Of a DNA stretch of 64,000 nucleotides, positions 1 through 12,677 are shown piece by piece. The position numbers and the translations under genes were made by a program. Position 1 is the stretch's first letter, and each line of letters opens with the position of its first letter. The notes beneath the pieces were generated by a model that saw only the letters and a program-made list of their open reading frames with translations, did not search any database and was not told where the DNA came from. The stretch comes from Falciphora oryzae (Eukaryota > Ascomycota > Sordariomycetes > Magnaporthales > Magnaporthaceae), in NCBI GenBank assembly GCA_000733355.1, contig JNVV01000088.1, positions 5,281 to 69,280 of the forward strand, read 5' to 3'.

Positions 1-189
1 TAAAAAAGTACGAAATTTTTTTGGGTTTTTAAACTTTTATTAACGGTTTATTCGAAGTTTTAATTTAAAAGTTGCACTATTTACGAATTTTATTAAAAAC
101 GATATTTAATTTTATTAAAAAAAACGAAAATAAAAAGCTTTTAATAAATTATGAAAATTTGCAATATAAAAGCTAATGTTAGTAATACC

Positions 190-2400
190 GGATTTGGAAA
201 ACCCTTTTGAAATTGAAACTAACGCGTCGGATTACGCGATCGGAGGATAATTAAGGTAAAAAAATAATTAAAAGCGGTTGCACCTTTGCGCTTTTTTTTT
301 ACGAAAGCTTAACAAACCTAAATTAAATTACCAAATTTACGATAAAAAGCTTTTCGCTATCGTCCAAACTTTGGAAAAATAGCGACTGTTGGTAGAAGTG
401 GTACTCCTGTTGGGCTCGGAGATCTCCAAAGAAAGTAAACAATAATCCTTTATATTAAAGGATTATTTTATTTTTATGCACGAAAAGGAAAGGAATCTAT
501 CTGCCAGAGAAGGAGCAGAAGGGAGGCTATATATACACGATTTAGATTACCAAAAGGGCCTTCCCCTGCTCCCAACCTCCGCGGGTTTGCGGGTCCTCGG
601 ATCCCGTAATTAAAGATCACGGGATAGGAGGATCCGGCCCTTTCTAAGCTTTGCCGATTGCCTGTACAGGCTAGTGCAATCTAATAGCGACCTTATTTAT
701 GTAATACGAAATATTAGGTTATAATACGTATTAATTACTAAAACCTATTGTATTTTACTATAAGCAAAAAATTAAATACAAAATAAATTCGGTAAAACGA
801 ATTCCTCCAAAATTATAACGTTTGGATCGAATATCGCATAGGGTTAAAAAATGGAAAGGCCGATACTTTTAGTTGCAAACCGGACCACGAGGTTCAAACC
901 CTAAAAAAAACTCGTATGTTATTAATATAAAAACCCGACAGATTATTAATTTTAACGTTATAAGCTTTAGCTAATACGGCGGTATAAAAAATTTAAATTC
1001 CCGAAAAAATCTAACAAATGCATAAATAATTAGCTTATAAGTATTAAAAAATAGCTAAAACTTGGAAAAGATTTCGTTAGCATTACGGGTTTATAAGCAC
1101 CCGAGTTAAAATATACGAAGCAATTAAGGATTGTAAAAATTGTGCGAAAAATAAAACTAACTAATATAAGCCCTACGAATTGCTATAACCTTTGCTAGTA
1201 CTAAATAAGGTATAGTAATATATTATTACGGATTTCGTCGTTAAATTACCCAAATTAAAAAAGCCTTTAACGAATGCCTAATATAATAATACTTTAATAA
1301 TAATAAACAAATTTACCAAATACGCCTTATTTTTACCTTATAAAAAGGCAAACGACAATACGAAATTAGCGTACGTTTTTATTTTACATGTAATCGCGAA
1401 ATACGAAATACTGGAATATATTATTACGAATCGCGATAAATTATTTACGAGCAAGTTTTAGCGCGTATTGGTATCTAGGTTGGGAACCGAGCACGCCTTA
1501 TCGATAATGTATTATTTAGAAATAAATAAATAAATAAAGCGAACGAACTAAACCATAAAGCAATACTTTCGCTATTACGTTAATTATAAACAAACGAATT
1601 AAATACAATTACTTCCTATAGCGCAATTCGCGTACAACAGCTTAAAGTATAAAAATACGAAGACTATACCCTTTTTTTGCAAATTACGGATATATACCTA
1701 CGGTATATAAAAAGCTTAAAGTAGGACCATATGCTTTAATAATGGAAATTTAAGTGGGAAAATTTATTAAATTGTATAAAAATTTCCAAATTAAATTAAA
1801 AGGATTACGGCATAAAATAACCGTATAAATTTATAGGAAAAAGATTAAAAAACTAACTTTTAAAAAAAGAAATAACGTTTATTCTTTACGCTATAACATT
1901 AAAATAAAACGACTAAGCGATAAATTAAATCATAAAACGTTCGAACCGTTTAAAATAAAAAAGGTGGTATTAAACGTAAATTACGAATTCCAACCCCTTT
2001 TAATTATAAAAATCCACCTAATTTTTTACGTTTCCTTACTAAAGCCCGCACCATTTGGTACGGAAAGTAACGAATTAATAGAAATCGATTTAAACCAGAA
2101 GTAAGAGGTCGAAAAATTTTTCGACAAAAGAAAGCGCTACTGCAAGCAACAATACCTCGTTAAATAAATAGGATATAGCTACGAATAATACGTGGGAAAA
2201 CAAAACCAACTTTAAAAATTATCGGAAAGCCCTAAAGGAATATCGATAAAAGCGCTTACAAAAAGGTTAGCAAAACGCGCTATACGACCAAAAAAAGGAA
2301 TCGCTAAAAGCGGTACAATTTATTTTAGTTAAAAAGGGCTAGCAAATTAAAATCGACTAAAAAGGTTGCCTAATTAGGAAAAGGAGTTAAAGGAATAAAA
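190..2400 (+). pseudogene. Gyp-C RNase H-integrase-chromodomain remnant
   Basis: This is the 3' part of a gypsy pol gene whose protein would degrade template RNA and insert the cDNA. Visible in order: an RNase H signature (ETNASDYAIGG near 215, then a match to KELLAIVQTLEKWRPYLY at 340-380 continuing after 692); an integrase zinc-binding region around 1,080-1,160; integrase core pieces ITTDFV (about 1,225) and TDRDKLF (about 1,425); and a chromodomain with YLVKW-type residues near 2,150. The catalytic Glu block near 1,510-1,550 is mutated (an expected Glu reads Lys). Many nonsense codons make it nonfunctional. A chromodomain at the integrase C-terminus is the hallmark of chromoviruses. Confidence 0.75.
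387..686 (+). mobile_element. Solo LTR (family D) inserted in Gyp-C
   Basis: A 300-bp block begins TGTTGGTAGAAGTGG and ends CTAATA (RIPped from a CA end). It is flanked by an exact 5-bp target duplication, gcgac, at 382-386 and 687-691. Removing it restores a continuous RNase H reading (KWRPYLY) across the junction. The start matches the LTRs at 44,744, 46,075 and 60,176, including the inverted GGAGT/ACTCC motif. It contains a TATA-like stretch (tatatataca, about 528). Confidence 0.85.
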
Positions 2401-2971
2401 GGGCCAAGCTTGGCGGCACGTTACGCTTTTGCCTTCACCTTTTCGCGTTCCACCTGGTTAAGCTTTTCCAAATTGTTAATCCTATGGCGAATTGCACGCA
2501 TTTTTATTCCATTTACATTTTTTTTTACTTGTGCAAACGAAATACTTTATTGGTAGTACGTATAACTTCCTTTACCGCAGCTTTTAACTTAGCTTTTATC
2601 TTTTAGCAATAAGCGTTAATGGTTCGGAATTGCGTGTTAAAAGGACCAAAAACGTTATAGCGCAACCGATTTTACCAAACGCATTTAATATAGCGAAAAA
2701 GGTTAAAAGGAAACATTTAGTACGACGTATAACTATTAGTTTCGCAAGTAAAATAAAACGGAATTTCTATAGGAGAAATGAGAAGGGAAAAAAAAGGGCG
2801 TCGCAACAAATAATTAAATGACCTAAAAAGGTTTTTCGCTTTTGCACCCGATTGGGTATATTGTTAAAACGAAAAAGACGGGAAATGGTAAAAAAGGATA
2901 ATACTTACTATTAATAACGGAAGGGATTATAAACGTAACTAAAGGGATTTGGATTAGGAAAGGGGATTTAA
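2401..2971. other. Unassigned 3' region of Gyp-C
   Basis: About 570 bp between the chromodomain and the LTR-like block. There is one short open frame (2,630-2,821, 63 residues, Lys/Arg rich) with no recognisable domain. A polypurine tract at 2,957-2,966 directly before the LTR start is the only clear signal. Confidence 0.4.
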
Positions 2972-3720
2972 TATTACAACTATAATGCATAAGTGGCAAA
3001 GAAGGAGGGCAAGGCCAACTACGGGGGTTAGCACCCCTCCTTTGTGCCGTAAAAGGTTAAAGGGTTACGTAAGGAGTTACGTGGCCCTAGGGTAATATAA
3101 GTGCTATAAATATAGCATATATAGTATTAAATCCTAAAGTAATATAAATGCTATAAATATAACACATATAACACTAAACTTTGAAATAATATATGTGATA
3201 TGAACATATTACATATAGCATTTAAAATAGCTAAAAGATACTAGTGTATATAAAGGGGAGGATTTCCCCAGTAGTAGGAATAGCTTTAATTAAAGCGACG
3301 GCATTGGTTAATTTAAATGTTAATTTAAATCCCAAATTTAGCATACGAGTTACTAGCCCAAACCCCTAATTCCCTTTGTTAAAATATATTGCTAACACCT
3401 TTTTTAAATGGTTTAATTTAAAAAGTGGAAAGCCTATTTGTAACACATTAGCTAATAAAAACGAACCGTTACTACCTCGCGCTTGCTATATTCCTTTCCT
3501 TTTAGCTTGTTTCTTTTAAAAGGCTTATTGCAAATTGCAATCCTTTTAGCTTAAGCCCATCCACGACCGCTTTTCATTTTACCCCACCCAGAACTACTGC
3601 AATACCTACGCCGTTTTGGGCTTTATCGCTGCCAACGTGCGTTCGCTTGCTACTATTTATTTCGTTATAGGTTAGCTGCACCGTCTTCGCCCTTCCTACC
3701 CCTTTGTAAAATAATAAACA
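2972..3720 (+). repeat. Probable 3' LTR of Gyp-C (family C)
   Basis: It starts TATTACAAC (a RIPped TGTTACAAC) just after a polypurine tract and ends AATAATAAACA. It is similar in order and sequence to a plus-strand copy at 31,025 and a minus-strand copy at 44,391-44,743; the shared block around the TATA-like tgtatataaaggggagg (about 3,245) is the clearest. Three diverged units of about 47 bp (starts 3,092, 3,139, 3,186) lie upstream of that TATA-like motif. Confidence 0.6.
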
Positions 3721-3894
3721 AGGTTACGTTATAATTAGTTTAAGCCTTATTAAGCATTATAAATAATGTTAGTAGGACTTTAAGCTTAGTAGGCTATATA
3801 AGCTTGTATTGTTTAAAAGGGGCGTTAACGATCGCTTTTTTTTATATACCTTTTAACATTAATTTCGCGGGTTTTCGACCTTGCGGGGTTTTGG

Positions 3895-4096
3895 TATTAC
3901 GGCTAATAGGGCCCTAATCGTTAATAAAAGAGTTGGGCCTAAAAACCCTTATCGCCCGATAAGCGAGGAGGCTCCACAAAGTGGATCCCGCATAGAGATA
4001 TCTTAAATCTTTGCAGGGCCAAGCCTCCAGCTTCCAACCTACTTTAAATATTATCTTTTTGCTACTCCAATTTCTTTGCCTTCGATTGCTTTAATA
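3895..4096 (+). repeat. 5' LTR of Gyp-A
   Basis: 202 bp, from TATTACGGCTAATAGGGCC to TGCTTTAATA. It aligns end to end with the 3' LTR and differs mostly by RIP-type transitions. The following attggtagcaactccgg is the likely primer-binding region. Confidence 0.85.
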
Positions 4097-5985
4097 ATTG
4101 GTAGCAACTCCGGAAAACCTAAGCGACCGGCGCGAACGTAATCGCGGAAATCAATCACGACCCTACCTTTCCCCCACTTTACGGATCTTGCAAAGCTTAA
4201 AGCGGCGACGATCCATTTTACCGACCGTCTGGCTTTAAGTGACGCGTCGGATTTACGTTTTCGGGCAAAGCTTAAAGCGGCCCAAAACGCTTTACTTTAC
4301 ATTTCCCTTTTTACTAATTATTTACCCCGCTATTATAAACTTAAAGCAGCTTTAGCAATTACTAGTTATTTACCCCGTTAACGCATAGCTTAAGGCGGCG
4401 TCGACAATTACTAGCACCTTTCCTTTCCTTTCCTTCCCCGCTTACAGTAACAAATTCGCATTATCCGGATCCCTTTTTTAAAGTTGAAAAAGATATCCCT
4501 CCGTTTTTCGCGTTAAGGCTTTAAGCGGGCGTTAACATTCAAATCACCCTATTTTTACCTTATCTCTTTACTTTCTCGTCACTATAGCCGATCTTCCAGT
4601 TGCAAACCTTTCGGGACCCGATAAAAACAATCGAATATCGGCAAATACGCCTATACCAAACACGATACCCGAATTTTTAATCCTTAAAAGCGATTTTCTA
4701 ATGCCTTATTAAGCCGCTACCCATTTACCATATAACGATAATTTATATTTCGAAAAGGCCAAACGAACTAATAATCAGTTTAAAATAGTGCAACCACCAT
4801 TAAGTACCAAATTATTTACTAAATATCCTGCTACCGCAACAACTTTTAACCCTTTACCTAATAACAGCTACAATTTCAAATACGACTTTACTCGAAGCGT
4901 TCGCTTTAGCAAATTAGCATCGGTCGTTTACTACCCGCCCCGTAGGGAACGCGAAACCACCTTTTAAACGGTTACAAAAAAGGCTTCGTCCTCCGCTTAG
5001 CCCTAAAGCACCGTCTTAGCTCCAATAGCGATACGATTTGATTTTTAAAAAAGCGAATGGCCAAATAGGATAAAGCCGTAGAACGCATTTTATCCTTCTT
5101 AAAGCAAATCGACAAAACCCAAAAGGATTAAAACAAAACCATAAAATAAATAATAGCTAAGCTAGGAAGCATCGAAAATAACCGAAAGCGCTTTCGCCGC
5201 TTCCGATACGAACGCGACCAATTTAAAGCTACCTTGCGCGCTAGCACTCGAAGCTTTTCGCTAAACCTAATAGCTGCATAATAGTATTTTAACGAAATCC
5301 GCTGGAAATAAATTCGAGCTTACAATACGCCAGCTAACTAACGCTATTACGAGCATCCCAATATAAATAACGCCTTTTTAAATTTTGGATTTAATTTTTA
5401 ACCCAAAGCCTTTTTTCCTAGTTTTAAAGCTTTACGCCGTAACCCTAAAAGCAAATAACGCGCGGTTCCAATTAGGTATATTATTTCCGTTAACTACGGA
5501 AGCCCTTTTAATTTTTCTAATCCGTTTTTTAAAAACGATAATAACGGAAAAGCCCCTTTCGACCAAGAACTAAAGGAGCTTTCGCCTTACCTATTAGCAA
5601 ACTTTCGTCCTTTCCGGTTTATTCCTATTAACATTTTTATCTAAAACCTAGCTCGAAGCAAAAGCAACCCTTACGTTCCTTTGCTAAAAAAATAAAAAGG
5701 ACCGAAATCGAAATCGAAATCGAAACCGGGACGCTTGAAAGGATGTAAAAAATCGCGCCACCCGTAATTACAAGCAATAAACGGTCGACACCTACGTTTT
5801 TACTCGCCCTAACGGAAACCGCTTCTTTTTTAAGCGAAAAATAATTGGAGTTTTTAATCCCTATTAAAAGGACCCCGATAACTAGGGCATCCTATTCGAT
5901 TTTAAGCTAACAATTTTTACAAACGTTTATTTTTTTACCAAACGGATTAAAACTTTCCGCGAAAACTTAAATACGGTTTAAAATA

Positions 5986-7844
5986 ACGTAATTTATTACC
6001 GAGTAGCATACACTATCAAACGGCACACCCACACTTAGCTTTTAAACAATTAATTCGCATTACAACGCAATAACGCTAATAATCCATTTAAACTATTTAA
6101 AATTATATATATCGGATATTTTTATTTCTTTTTAATAAATGCGCGTATTATATCCGGTTTTACCGCAAGTGCCATATCGCCGACGAGTTACCGTCGCCTT
6201 TTTTTTTTAACCTTTATAATCGCGCATTTTTTACTATAACTATCCATTTATTTCCTACTGGTTTAAAACATTTCGTATTTCGTTAATAATAAATAACCTT
6301 TTAAATCGGATACGTGTTTTTTGGCCCTCCGGCGTTTGTTTAATATTTCGTTCGCTTTTCGAAATATAATATTTCGGCTTAGAAAAGGGCCATTTTGTGT
6401 ATTATCGTTTTCGTTTTTTTTATAATTTAATTTATAACCGCTAGTATGGGTATCGAAAAATTGCTTTGGTAATTGGTAATTCAAGTTTTAATATATTCGG
6501 ATTATATAATTGCTTTTTTAGCTATTTGCGGCGTTTTGGAAATTTAAGGTTCGAGATCGTTTAAAAGCGTTTTTAAAGGAGTTAGGGTTCGTAGCTTTAT
6601 ATTTAGCTTTTTTAAAACCAAATTTGGATTAAAAGGAATAAAGCTAGCCTTTCGAAAACCTTTTCGAATGTTTCTTTCAGTTATAAAATTTAAAAATGCC
6701 GTTTTAAACGCTAAAAGGAATTCGATTTTAATTACGTAATTAACGTACGATTTTATTAAGTTTTCGATTTATTAACCGTACGTTTTTTTTATTAAATTAA
6801 AGCATTTAACGTTAAACGGTTAAAAGAAATAAAACGAATGCGAAAATATGTAAAGCGTAACGATATTATATTTTTGGTAATACAATTCGAAATCCGTCGA
6901 ATCGTAACTTTCGTAGCCGTTTAGCATTAATAAATAATAGGTGCTTTTCGTGCAAGCTGTAATATGTTTTTTAAAATGCTAGATCTATTTTAAACCGAGC
7001 TTATTCGTAATTTACCCGTTAAAATTTATTATAATAACTTAATCGCGTAAAAGGTCGGTTTTCGAATACCAATTAGCTAAATAGTATTGCCTTTTAATAA
7101 TAATAAAAAAAGGGATCGCTTAACCGTAACAATTAACCTTTTAAATAATTGTAGCCTATTCCCGATTGCTAAACTGGATTAGCTTTGCTTTACTACGGCC
7201 TTCCAACGTTATAATAACTATAACGGCGGCGATTATGCCTATAAAAAAACCGGTTTCGTCGAAATTATAAATGTTATTATTTAAAATGCTATATTTAACT
7301 ACAATATTTTATATAAGGTCGAATTACGCTAAAACGAGCTTAAAATTTTCGCATTTAGCTTTTTAGTAATCGTACTTTCAAATCCAGCGCGTGCCGAGCT
7401 CCGGGCGGCGTTTAACGAACTTTTCGACCCAGCGCTTACCGACAATGCCCGCGTTGCGTTCGGCGAGCAATCGGTTAGCTATATTTTTAACATTAAAATG
7501 CTAAAAAGGGAATGCGCAAAAATCCAGTTCGAATATGTATTTAATAAGCGCCTTTTTTTTAAATTCCGTTAATTTCCAAAAGTTAGGCATGCTATCGCAT
7601 CGAGCAGGTCGGCCACGTTTTTAATACGCGAAATTGCTAAACGCGACGTCGTAAAGCTTTGTAGCAATCCGGATGTTTAAATTTAGGTTTTTTTACAAAG
7701 CTTAAAAAGCGAAAATTATTCAGCTTTTTTTATTTTATTTTGCCATGTTTGTATGTGGAGGAATTAATCGCGAAATGTTATGTGTCGCGTTAACGCGTTT
7801 GGTGTGCCGCTCGGTAGTGTGTGCCGTTTGGTGATAAACTACGT
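5986..7844 (-). mobile_element. pogo-like DNA transposon (pogo-3) inserted in Gyp-A
   Basis: 1,859 bp with terminal inverted repeats starting ACGTAATTTATTACC (left) and ACGTAGTTTATCACC (right, read inward). TA duplications lie at 5,984-5,985 and 7,845-7,846. Each end holds two direct copies of a CGGCACAC-type motif. Length and layout match pogo-1 (1,861 bp). It encodes a decayed transposase on the minus strand. Confidence 0.88.
6230..7740 (-). pseudogene. pogo-3 transposase remnant (CENP-B-type HTH plus DDE)
   Basis: On the minus strand the region near 7,380-7,560 resembles the N-terminal CENP-B-type helix-turn-helix (read against the LLAERDA/VGK block in pogo-1). The first catalytic-Asp motif NFDETGF is intact near 7,250-7,270. 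The C-terminal block 6,263-6,484 ends with a basic NKRRRAKKH stretch. Frames are broken by stops, so no active transposase is expected. In this family the enzyme cuts at the inverted repeats and inserts at TA. Confidence 0.8.
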
Positions 7845-8301
7845 TATCGATTATTAACTATTTAACTTTTTCCAAACCCTTTTTAGCGGTTTAGCAGCCA
7901 TTTGGTGGAGTAACCAGTTTAATCGTAAAAAACGCGCTATTTTAAAAATTTAAAGCCTAATAGCAATCCTTACGGCCCTTAAGCGACAATTCGCTCCAAA
8001 CGCTAACAAAGCTACTAAGCTTTTTATTAAAGCGATTTTTACCTTTCGAAACCTTATAGCAAACGAATCCGTTTTGTACTAATTCGTTTTTAAAATGCTC
8101 CATTTTGCTAAAGGCATGGGCATTACCCAAAACGGCAACTGGTACGGCACTATAATTTAAATTTGAAACCGCTTTGATTTAAACATCCAAACGCGGCTAA
8201 AAGTTCCTAAATCGATTAAAACTCGCGCTAAATACCTCCGTTATATTAACGAAAATAATTTAGTGCTAATTACCATTGCCTAAAAGCATTATCCCAATGC
8301 T

Positions 8302-8652
8302 GTGGCCAAAAAGCATAACCTTCGTAGCAAGGGTTATAACGACGACTATAATAGCAAACGCGACAATTACAACTTTAGCAAATTTGGTAGTCGCTATTAC
8401 GATAAATCCTGTAATAAACGTCGGGATTATAATCGAAATTACCGCCATTTAAATTTTCGCCGTTACGATTTTCGCCATTACGATTTTCGCCGTAACTTTA
8501 ACCGCGAAAGCTACTATCGCGACAGGGATCGCGATTATAAATTTCGCGATTATAAGCATAACGATTACAAAGTTCGTAATAGTCGCAAAAACGATTATAA
8601 GCGAAGCGATAAGCACGGTGATCGCCGCGATAAGGATCGCGACCACCGCTAG
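8302..8652 (+). other. Arg/Asp/Tyr-rich repeat tract in the Gyp-A gag region
   Basis: 116 codons remain open inside an otherwise stop-ridden region. Composition is dominated by RDY, RHYD and DYK units, giving a highly basic low-complexity tail. In DNA it is a degenerate array of cgattataa/cgccattac units. Such a tail could bind nucleic acid in place of a zinc knuckle; that role is inference. The antisense frames here are shadows. Confidence 0.55.
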
Positions 8653-9000
8653 CGAAACTGCATTTATAACGTTAATAACGGTAACGCGAATGCAAAGGAC
8701 TTTCTAAGCGCCCATAACGATACTAACGGTAACGACGACGTTAGCGAAGCCTTTTTAATCGACGCAAACGATATTTACGTTATCGATAACCGTTAAGCCG
8801 ATTCGCAAACTTGCAAGCGTTACGGCATTATTACACCCTTTCGCAATTTGCTTTTTGCTTACCTTACAATTTGCCCTAGCGAGCTTGTTTGTTAAATTAA
8901 TAAAAACCGTACTCCCTACGTATTTAAAAAAATTAACGTCGTAAAGGAAACCATTAAAGTTAACGCCAAAGTAATTCCTTTAAGCAAATACTTATATGCC

Positions 9001-10069
9001 AAAATAACGATCCGGCCTTTTATTAACAGCCCAAAAACTTAAATCTATGCTAATTCCAAATCTAGCTGAAACCTAATCGCTAAAAACTTCCTCCGCGATT
9101 ATAAGCACAAAATTTTCAACGTTACAAACCCTAACGCATAGCTTATTTTTTTTGGCTGGAACTTTAAACGACCCAAACGTTCCAATAAGTTCGCCCAAAT
9201 TACGTTCTTTACTCCCGGATTCTCCTTTAACGGCATTCCCGAAATACTTAAACAAACGGCCTACGCCTGGATTATAAACTAATTAACTGCTAGCATAATC
9301 CTTAGAATCGCCTTTTTTAAGCCTCGAGGTGCATTTATCGACTTTGCAACCGATTTAATCAACCTCCCTTTAAACCACTTCCACGTGCTTATTACAATAG
9401 TTAAAGGAGGCACAGCAATCGTGCGAGCAATTAAATGCTTTAAGGCAATGGTGATTCCAGCCTAACAAACAATGGCCATCCCGGTAACGTACTTCCCTTT
9501 TCCTAAAGGACGGAGTTTTTTGCTAGAAAGTGACCACCCTGCTATCCTTAATGCCGTGGTTAATTATAAAACTAAGTCCGTTTGCTTAATCCATAACACG
9601 TCGGATTAACCCCTCCAACTGGCCAAAAACGCACGCATAGCCACCGTTAAAAAGCACACGGATTAAATCCATTAAGTGCTCGACTTTAAAACCGCCCTTA
9701 AAGCTATCACGGGCGCGACCGCACTAGCTACCGCAGCTTAAAGCTTCCAAACTAAACACGGCGCCAAATACGGCCTCGAAACCCTTTCAACCTTCCTCCC
9801 TTTGGCGGAAACCGCCACCGGCACCAGCCTCGGCAAAAAAAAATAAATAACCTGGACAATGCAATTAAATCATAAATTTTATAACCCTTTACGGTTAAGC
9901 AACTAAGCACTATTTGCGGGTAAATGCTAAGGTCCAAAAAACCCATGGGCGGAATGGGCGTGCCAACCAAAGTCACTTTTTAACTAGGTTTATAATATAA
10001 CATTAGAAAAAGCAAAGGCAAAAAAGCCCACAATGCTAAAGAAATCAACCCTCTAAGATTTTAAAAACC
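9001..10069 (+). other. Gyp-A region between gag tail and RT
   Basis: About 1.07 kb in the position of protease and the RT leader. I could not find a convincing aspartic-protease DTG motif, probably because of decay. Minus-strand open frames at 9,073-9,255 and 9,752-9,976 look like antisense shadows. Confidence 0.35.
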
Positions 10070-12672
10070 AAAATCCCGGACCGGAAGTCGATATCAATTA
10101 CGGAAACCCCATACTTAACCTCCCGGAATCCCTGCCCAAGGTGCTAAAAAAGCGCTTAGCGATTAAGGCCCCTAGCAAAGCACCCTACATCCTAACGAAA
10201 AATAAGGTGCACGTTTACAACGGCGACCCCACGAAGGCTCGCATCCTTAAAAATATTTATAAACAGGCCGATATTTAGCGAAATCGTGGCCCTATCGATA
10301 TCCCCGAAAACGAGCAAATAAAAATCCCTTTTGTAAAGGGATGGCAAAATTAAAGCGCCAAGCTACTTAACCGGCCCTATCCCGTAGCCCGCAAGGACAA
10401 GGACATTATCGACCAAACCCACGATAAACTTAACGAATAAAAGCGATTGGAACTAATTAATTACGCTATTCCTTTCGCGTTCCCTTGCTTCGTCGTATAG
10501 CGCATGGTGCACGGCCAACCCAAAAGCCGTATGGTCGTCAACTTACGCCAACTCAATAAAGTTACCGTGCCAAACGCTTACCCTTTGCCTTTTTAACAGG
10601 ATGTAATCGAAGCCCTTAGGGGTAAGGGATACGCAATAGCCGTAAACGCAACGGCCTTTTTCTTTCAATTTTTCGTGCACCCGAAGCATTAAAACAAGCT
10701 TTCGATCGTAAGCCATCGAAGTTTCGAACGCTTACGCGTAGCCCTTATGGGATACCGGAATAGCCCTGCCTACGTTTAGCGGTTTATGGATAACCTTTTC
10801 CGACTTTTTAAATCCTTTTACCGCTACTTTATCAGCGACATTATCATTTTTTCGAACAATTTTCAAAACCACCAACGCCATTTAAAAACGATTTTTAAAA
10901 TATTCGAGGATAAAGGCATCGCTATCTCTCCTAAAAAAGCTTCGTTAAATACCCTAACGTCGAACTGCTTAGATTTTACGTTAACGCTTTAGGACTTTCC
11001 ACCACGGAATCGCGAATCCAAAGCTTTAAAGATTTAGCCTTTCCCAACACGCTTAAATCTTTAAAAACGTACCTTGGCAGCACCGGATTCCTGCGCTCCA
11101 TAATCCCCTATTACGCCAAAATCGCAAAGCCCTTACAAAAGCGAAAAGTTTTGCTATTAGCTAAAAGCCGGAAACAGAGCAAGGATAAAGGCGGTTAACG
11201 CTAGCACTACGCAAAAAGCACTGCCTTTATACCTACCCCTGCCGAAATTAAATTCTTCGAAGCATTTTAAAAGTTTATTTGCAAGAAAATGCGCTTACAC
11301 CATTACGACCTAAATCGCACGCTATATTTGCAAATCGACGGAAGCCTCGAACGCGGCTTTGGAATTATAGTATTCCAAACCAAGCCGGAATACGTTTAAA
11401 AGCTAAAAACTATAATTCTGTTAACAATAGTTCAACCGATTATGTTCCTTAGCCGATGCCTAACGGCCCCCGAGCTTAATTACAAACCTTCGGAATTGGA
11501 AATAGCTTACCTGGTTTAAGCCTGCAAACGATTCCGTACCGTCCTTTACTTCAATAATAAGGACCGTATCATTATGCTTACGGATTACGATGCCACCTTT
11601 GGAATCGTTAATAGGACCTGCCTTAACACTGTTCCACAAACCGAGCTAACAAACGCTTAATAAACGCCTCCATTTATTTTAACGCCTACCCCTTAAACGT
11701 TTACCACGTGCTAGGACGCCTTAACCTTGTGCCTAACGCATTACCCCATTTCCCCGCAATTATTAGAAATCTTAAAACCCGCGCCAGGCCCGACGAACCT
11801 GTATTGGACTCTTTTTAGGACAAGGGTTCTAACGATAACGAATACGACGTTAAGCACGTCCTACAAATAGCCGAGGCAATTATAAAGGAGGATTTGCGCT
11901 TCCAATTTATTAAGTACTATAGGGAAAACCCCGTATTTTACAAGCTAATCCGGGAATTCGCAACCCCTCGCCCCGGCAAGGAACCCTTTAAGCACAAGGA
12001 CGTGCTAAATGCTTTTAAAGCCGGGCACCCCTTCCGCGTTATCGATAATTTGCTTTATAACAGGGATAATAACGGAATCGAGCGATTTGTAATCCCGTTC
12101 CTTATAATAAAAACTTTCCTAAAAAAGGCTCATAACCACAAGCACCATTTCGGCCGCTAACGCATAACAAACGCCTTTTTTAATATGCATTTCCGGTTTA
12201 AAAGGCGCTAAATCGACTAGTATATTAAAAACTATCACACTTGCAGCATAAATTAAATCGACAACCAAAAGCCTATCAGCACGCTCTAGCCTATTTAGGC
12301 CCTAACTGAACCCATAAACGTGTTAATTATAGATTTTATTATTGCATTCCCAATCGTACCCGCAATAAACACCCCTTAGTAAATTAGCACCTATAACTTT
12401 TTTAACGCCCTTTTTACCGTTACCGATAAAACCTCTAAGCGGACTATCCTAATCCCCGGACACGATACTTATGGTGTAAAGGATTGGGTTTCGCTGCTAT
12501 TACGGCATTTTTTTATAACTAATTAGCCCTGTCCCCGTGCCATTATTTCCGATAAAAATGCTAAATTTACCAGAGCTTTTTAGCAAACCTTTTGGAAAGG
12601 CTTTGGGACCAAACTCGCTATAACCACGGCCTACCATCCCCAAATTAACGGATAATCTAAAAAAAAAAACTA
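10070..12672 (+). pseudogene. Gyp-A pol remnant: RT, RNase H and integrase core
   Basis: The plus strand reads as a gypsy polymerase. RT shows RMVVNLRQLNKVTVPNAYPL near 10,530-10,590, then ALMGYRNSPAYVQRFMD near 10,745-10,790 and FISDIIIFS near 10,828-10,856, where FIDD would be expected. RNase H-like sequence follows at 11,220-11,640, then the integrase zinc-binding region (11,890-12,280) and core (TDKTSKRTILIPG near 12,420; TTAYHPQINGQS near 12,620). Gyp-B interrupts at 12,673-12,677 just after this motif. Stops and a damaged RT active site make it inactive. Confidence 0.8.
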
Positions 12673-12677
12673 ACTAG

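Larger units (their letters stand above)
1..3720 (+). mobile_element. Ty3/gypsy chromodomain retrotransposon remnant (Gyp-C), cut by the window edge
   Basis: From base 190 the plus strand reads as a decayed gypsy RNase H, then integrase, then a chromodomain near 2,105-2,200, followed by a polypurine tract (2,957-2,966) and a long LTR-like block (2,972-3,720). Frames are full of stops of the kind RIP makes (TAA/TAG where Gln or Trp is expected). The 5' part lies outside the window. A solo LTR of another family interrupts the RNase H. The 3' boundary is inferred from similarity to LTR copies near 31,025 and 44,391. Confidence 0.75.
4100..9000 (+). pseudogene. Gyp-A gag remnant (interrupted by pogo-3)
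   Basis: A plus-strand low-stop region between the 5' LTR and pol, in the position of gag, which makes the virus-like particle in this class. It is split by a pogo element at 5,986-7,844; the flanks rejoin at a TA. The most striking part is an Arg/Asp/Tyr-rich tail at 8,302-8,652. No zinc knuckle is legible. Assignment rests mainly on position between LTR and RT; many stops remain. Confidence 0.5.

Noticed and set aside
8266..8646. Hydrophobic minus frames suggesting membrane proteins
   Set aside because: They are the antisense of the Arg/Asp/Tyr repeat tract, which gives Ile/Val/Ala runs by complementarity.
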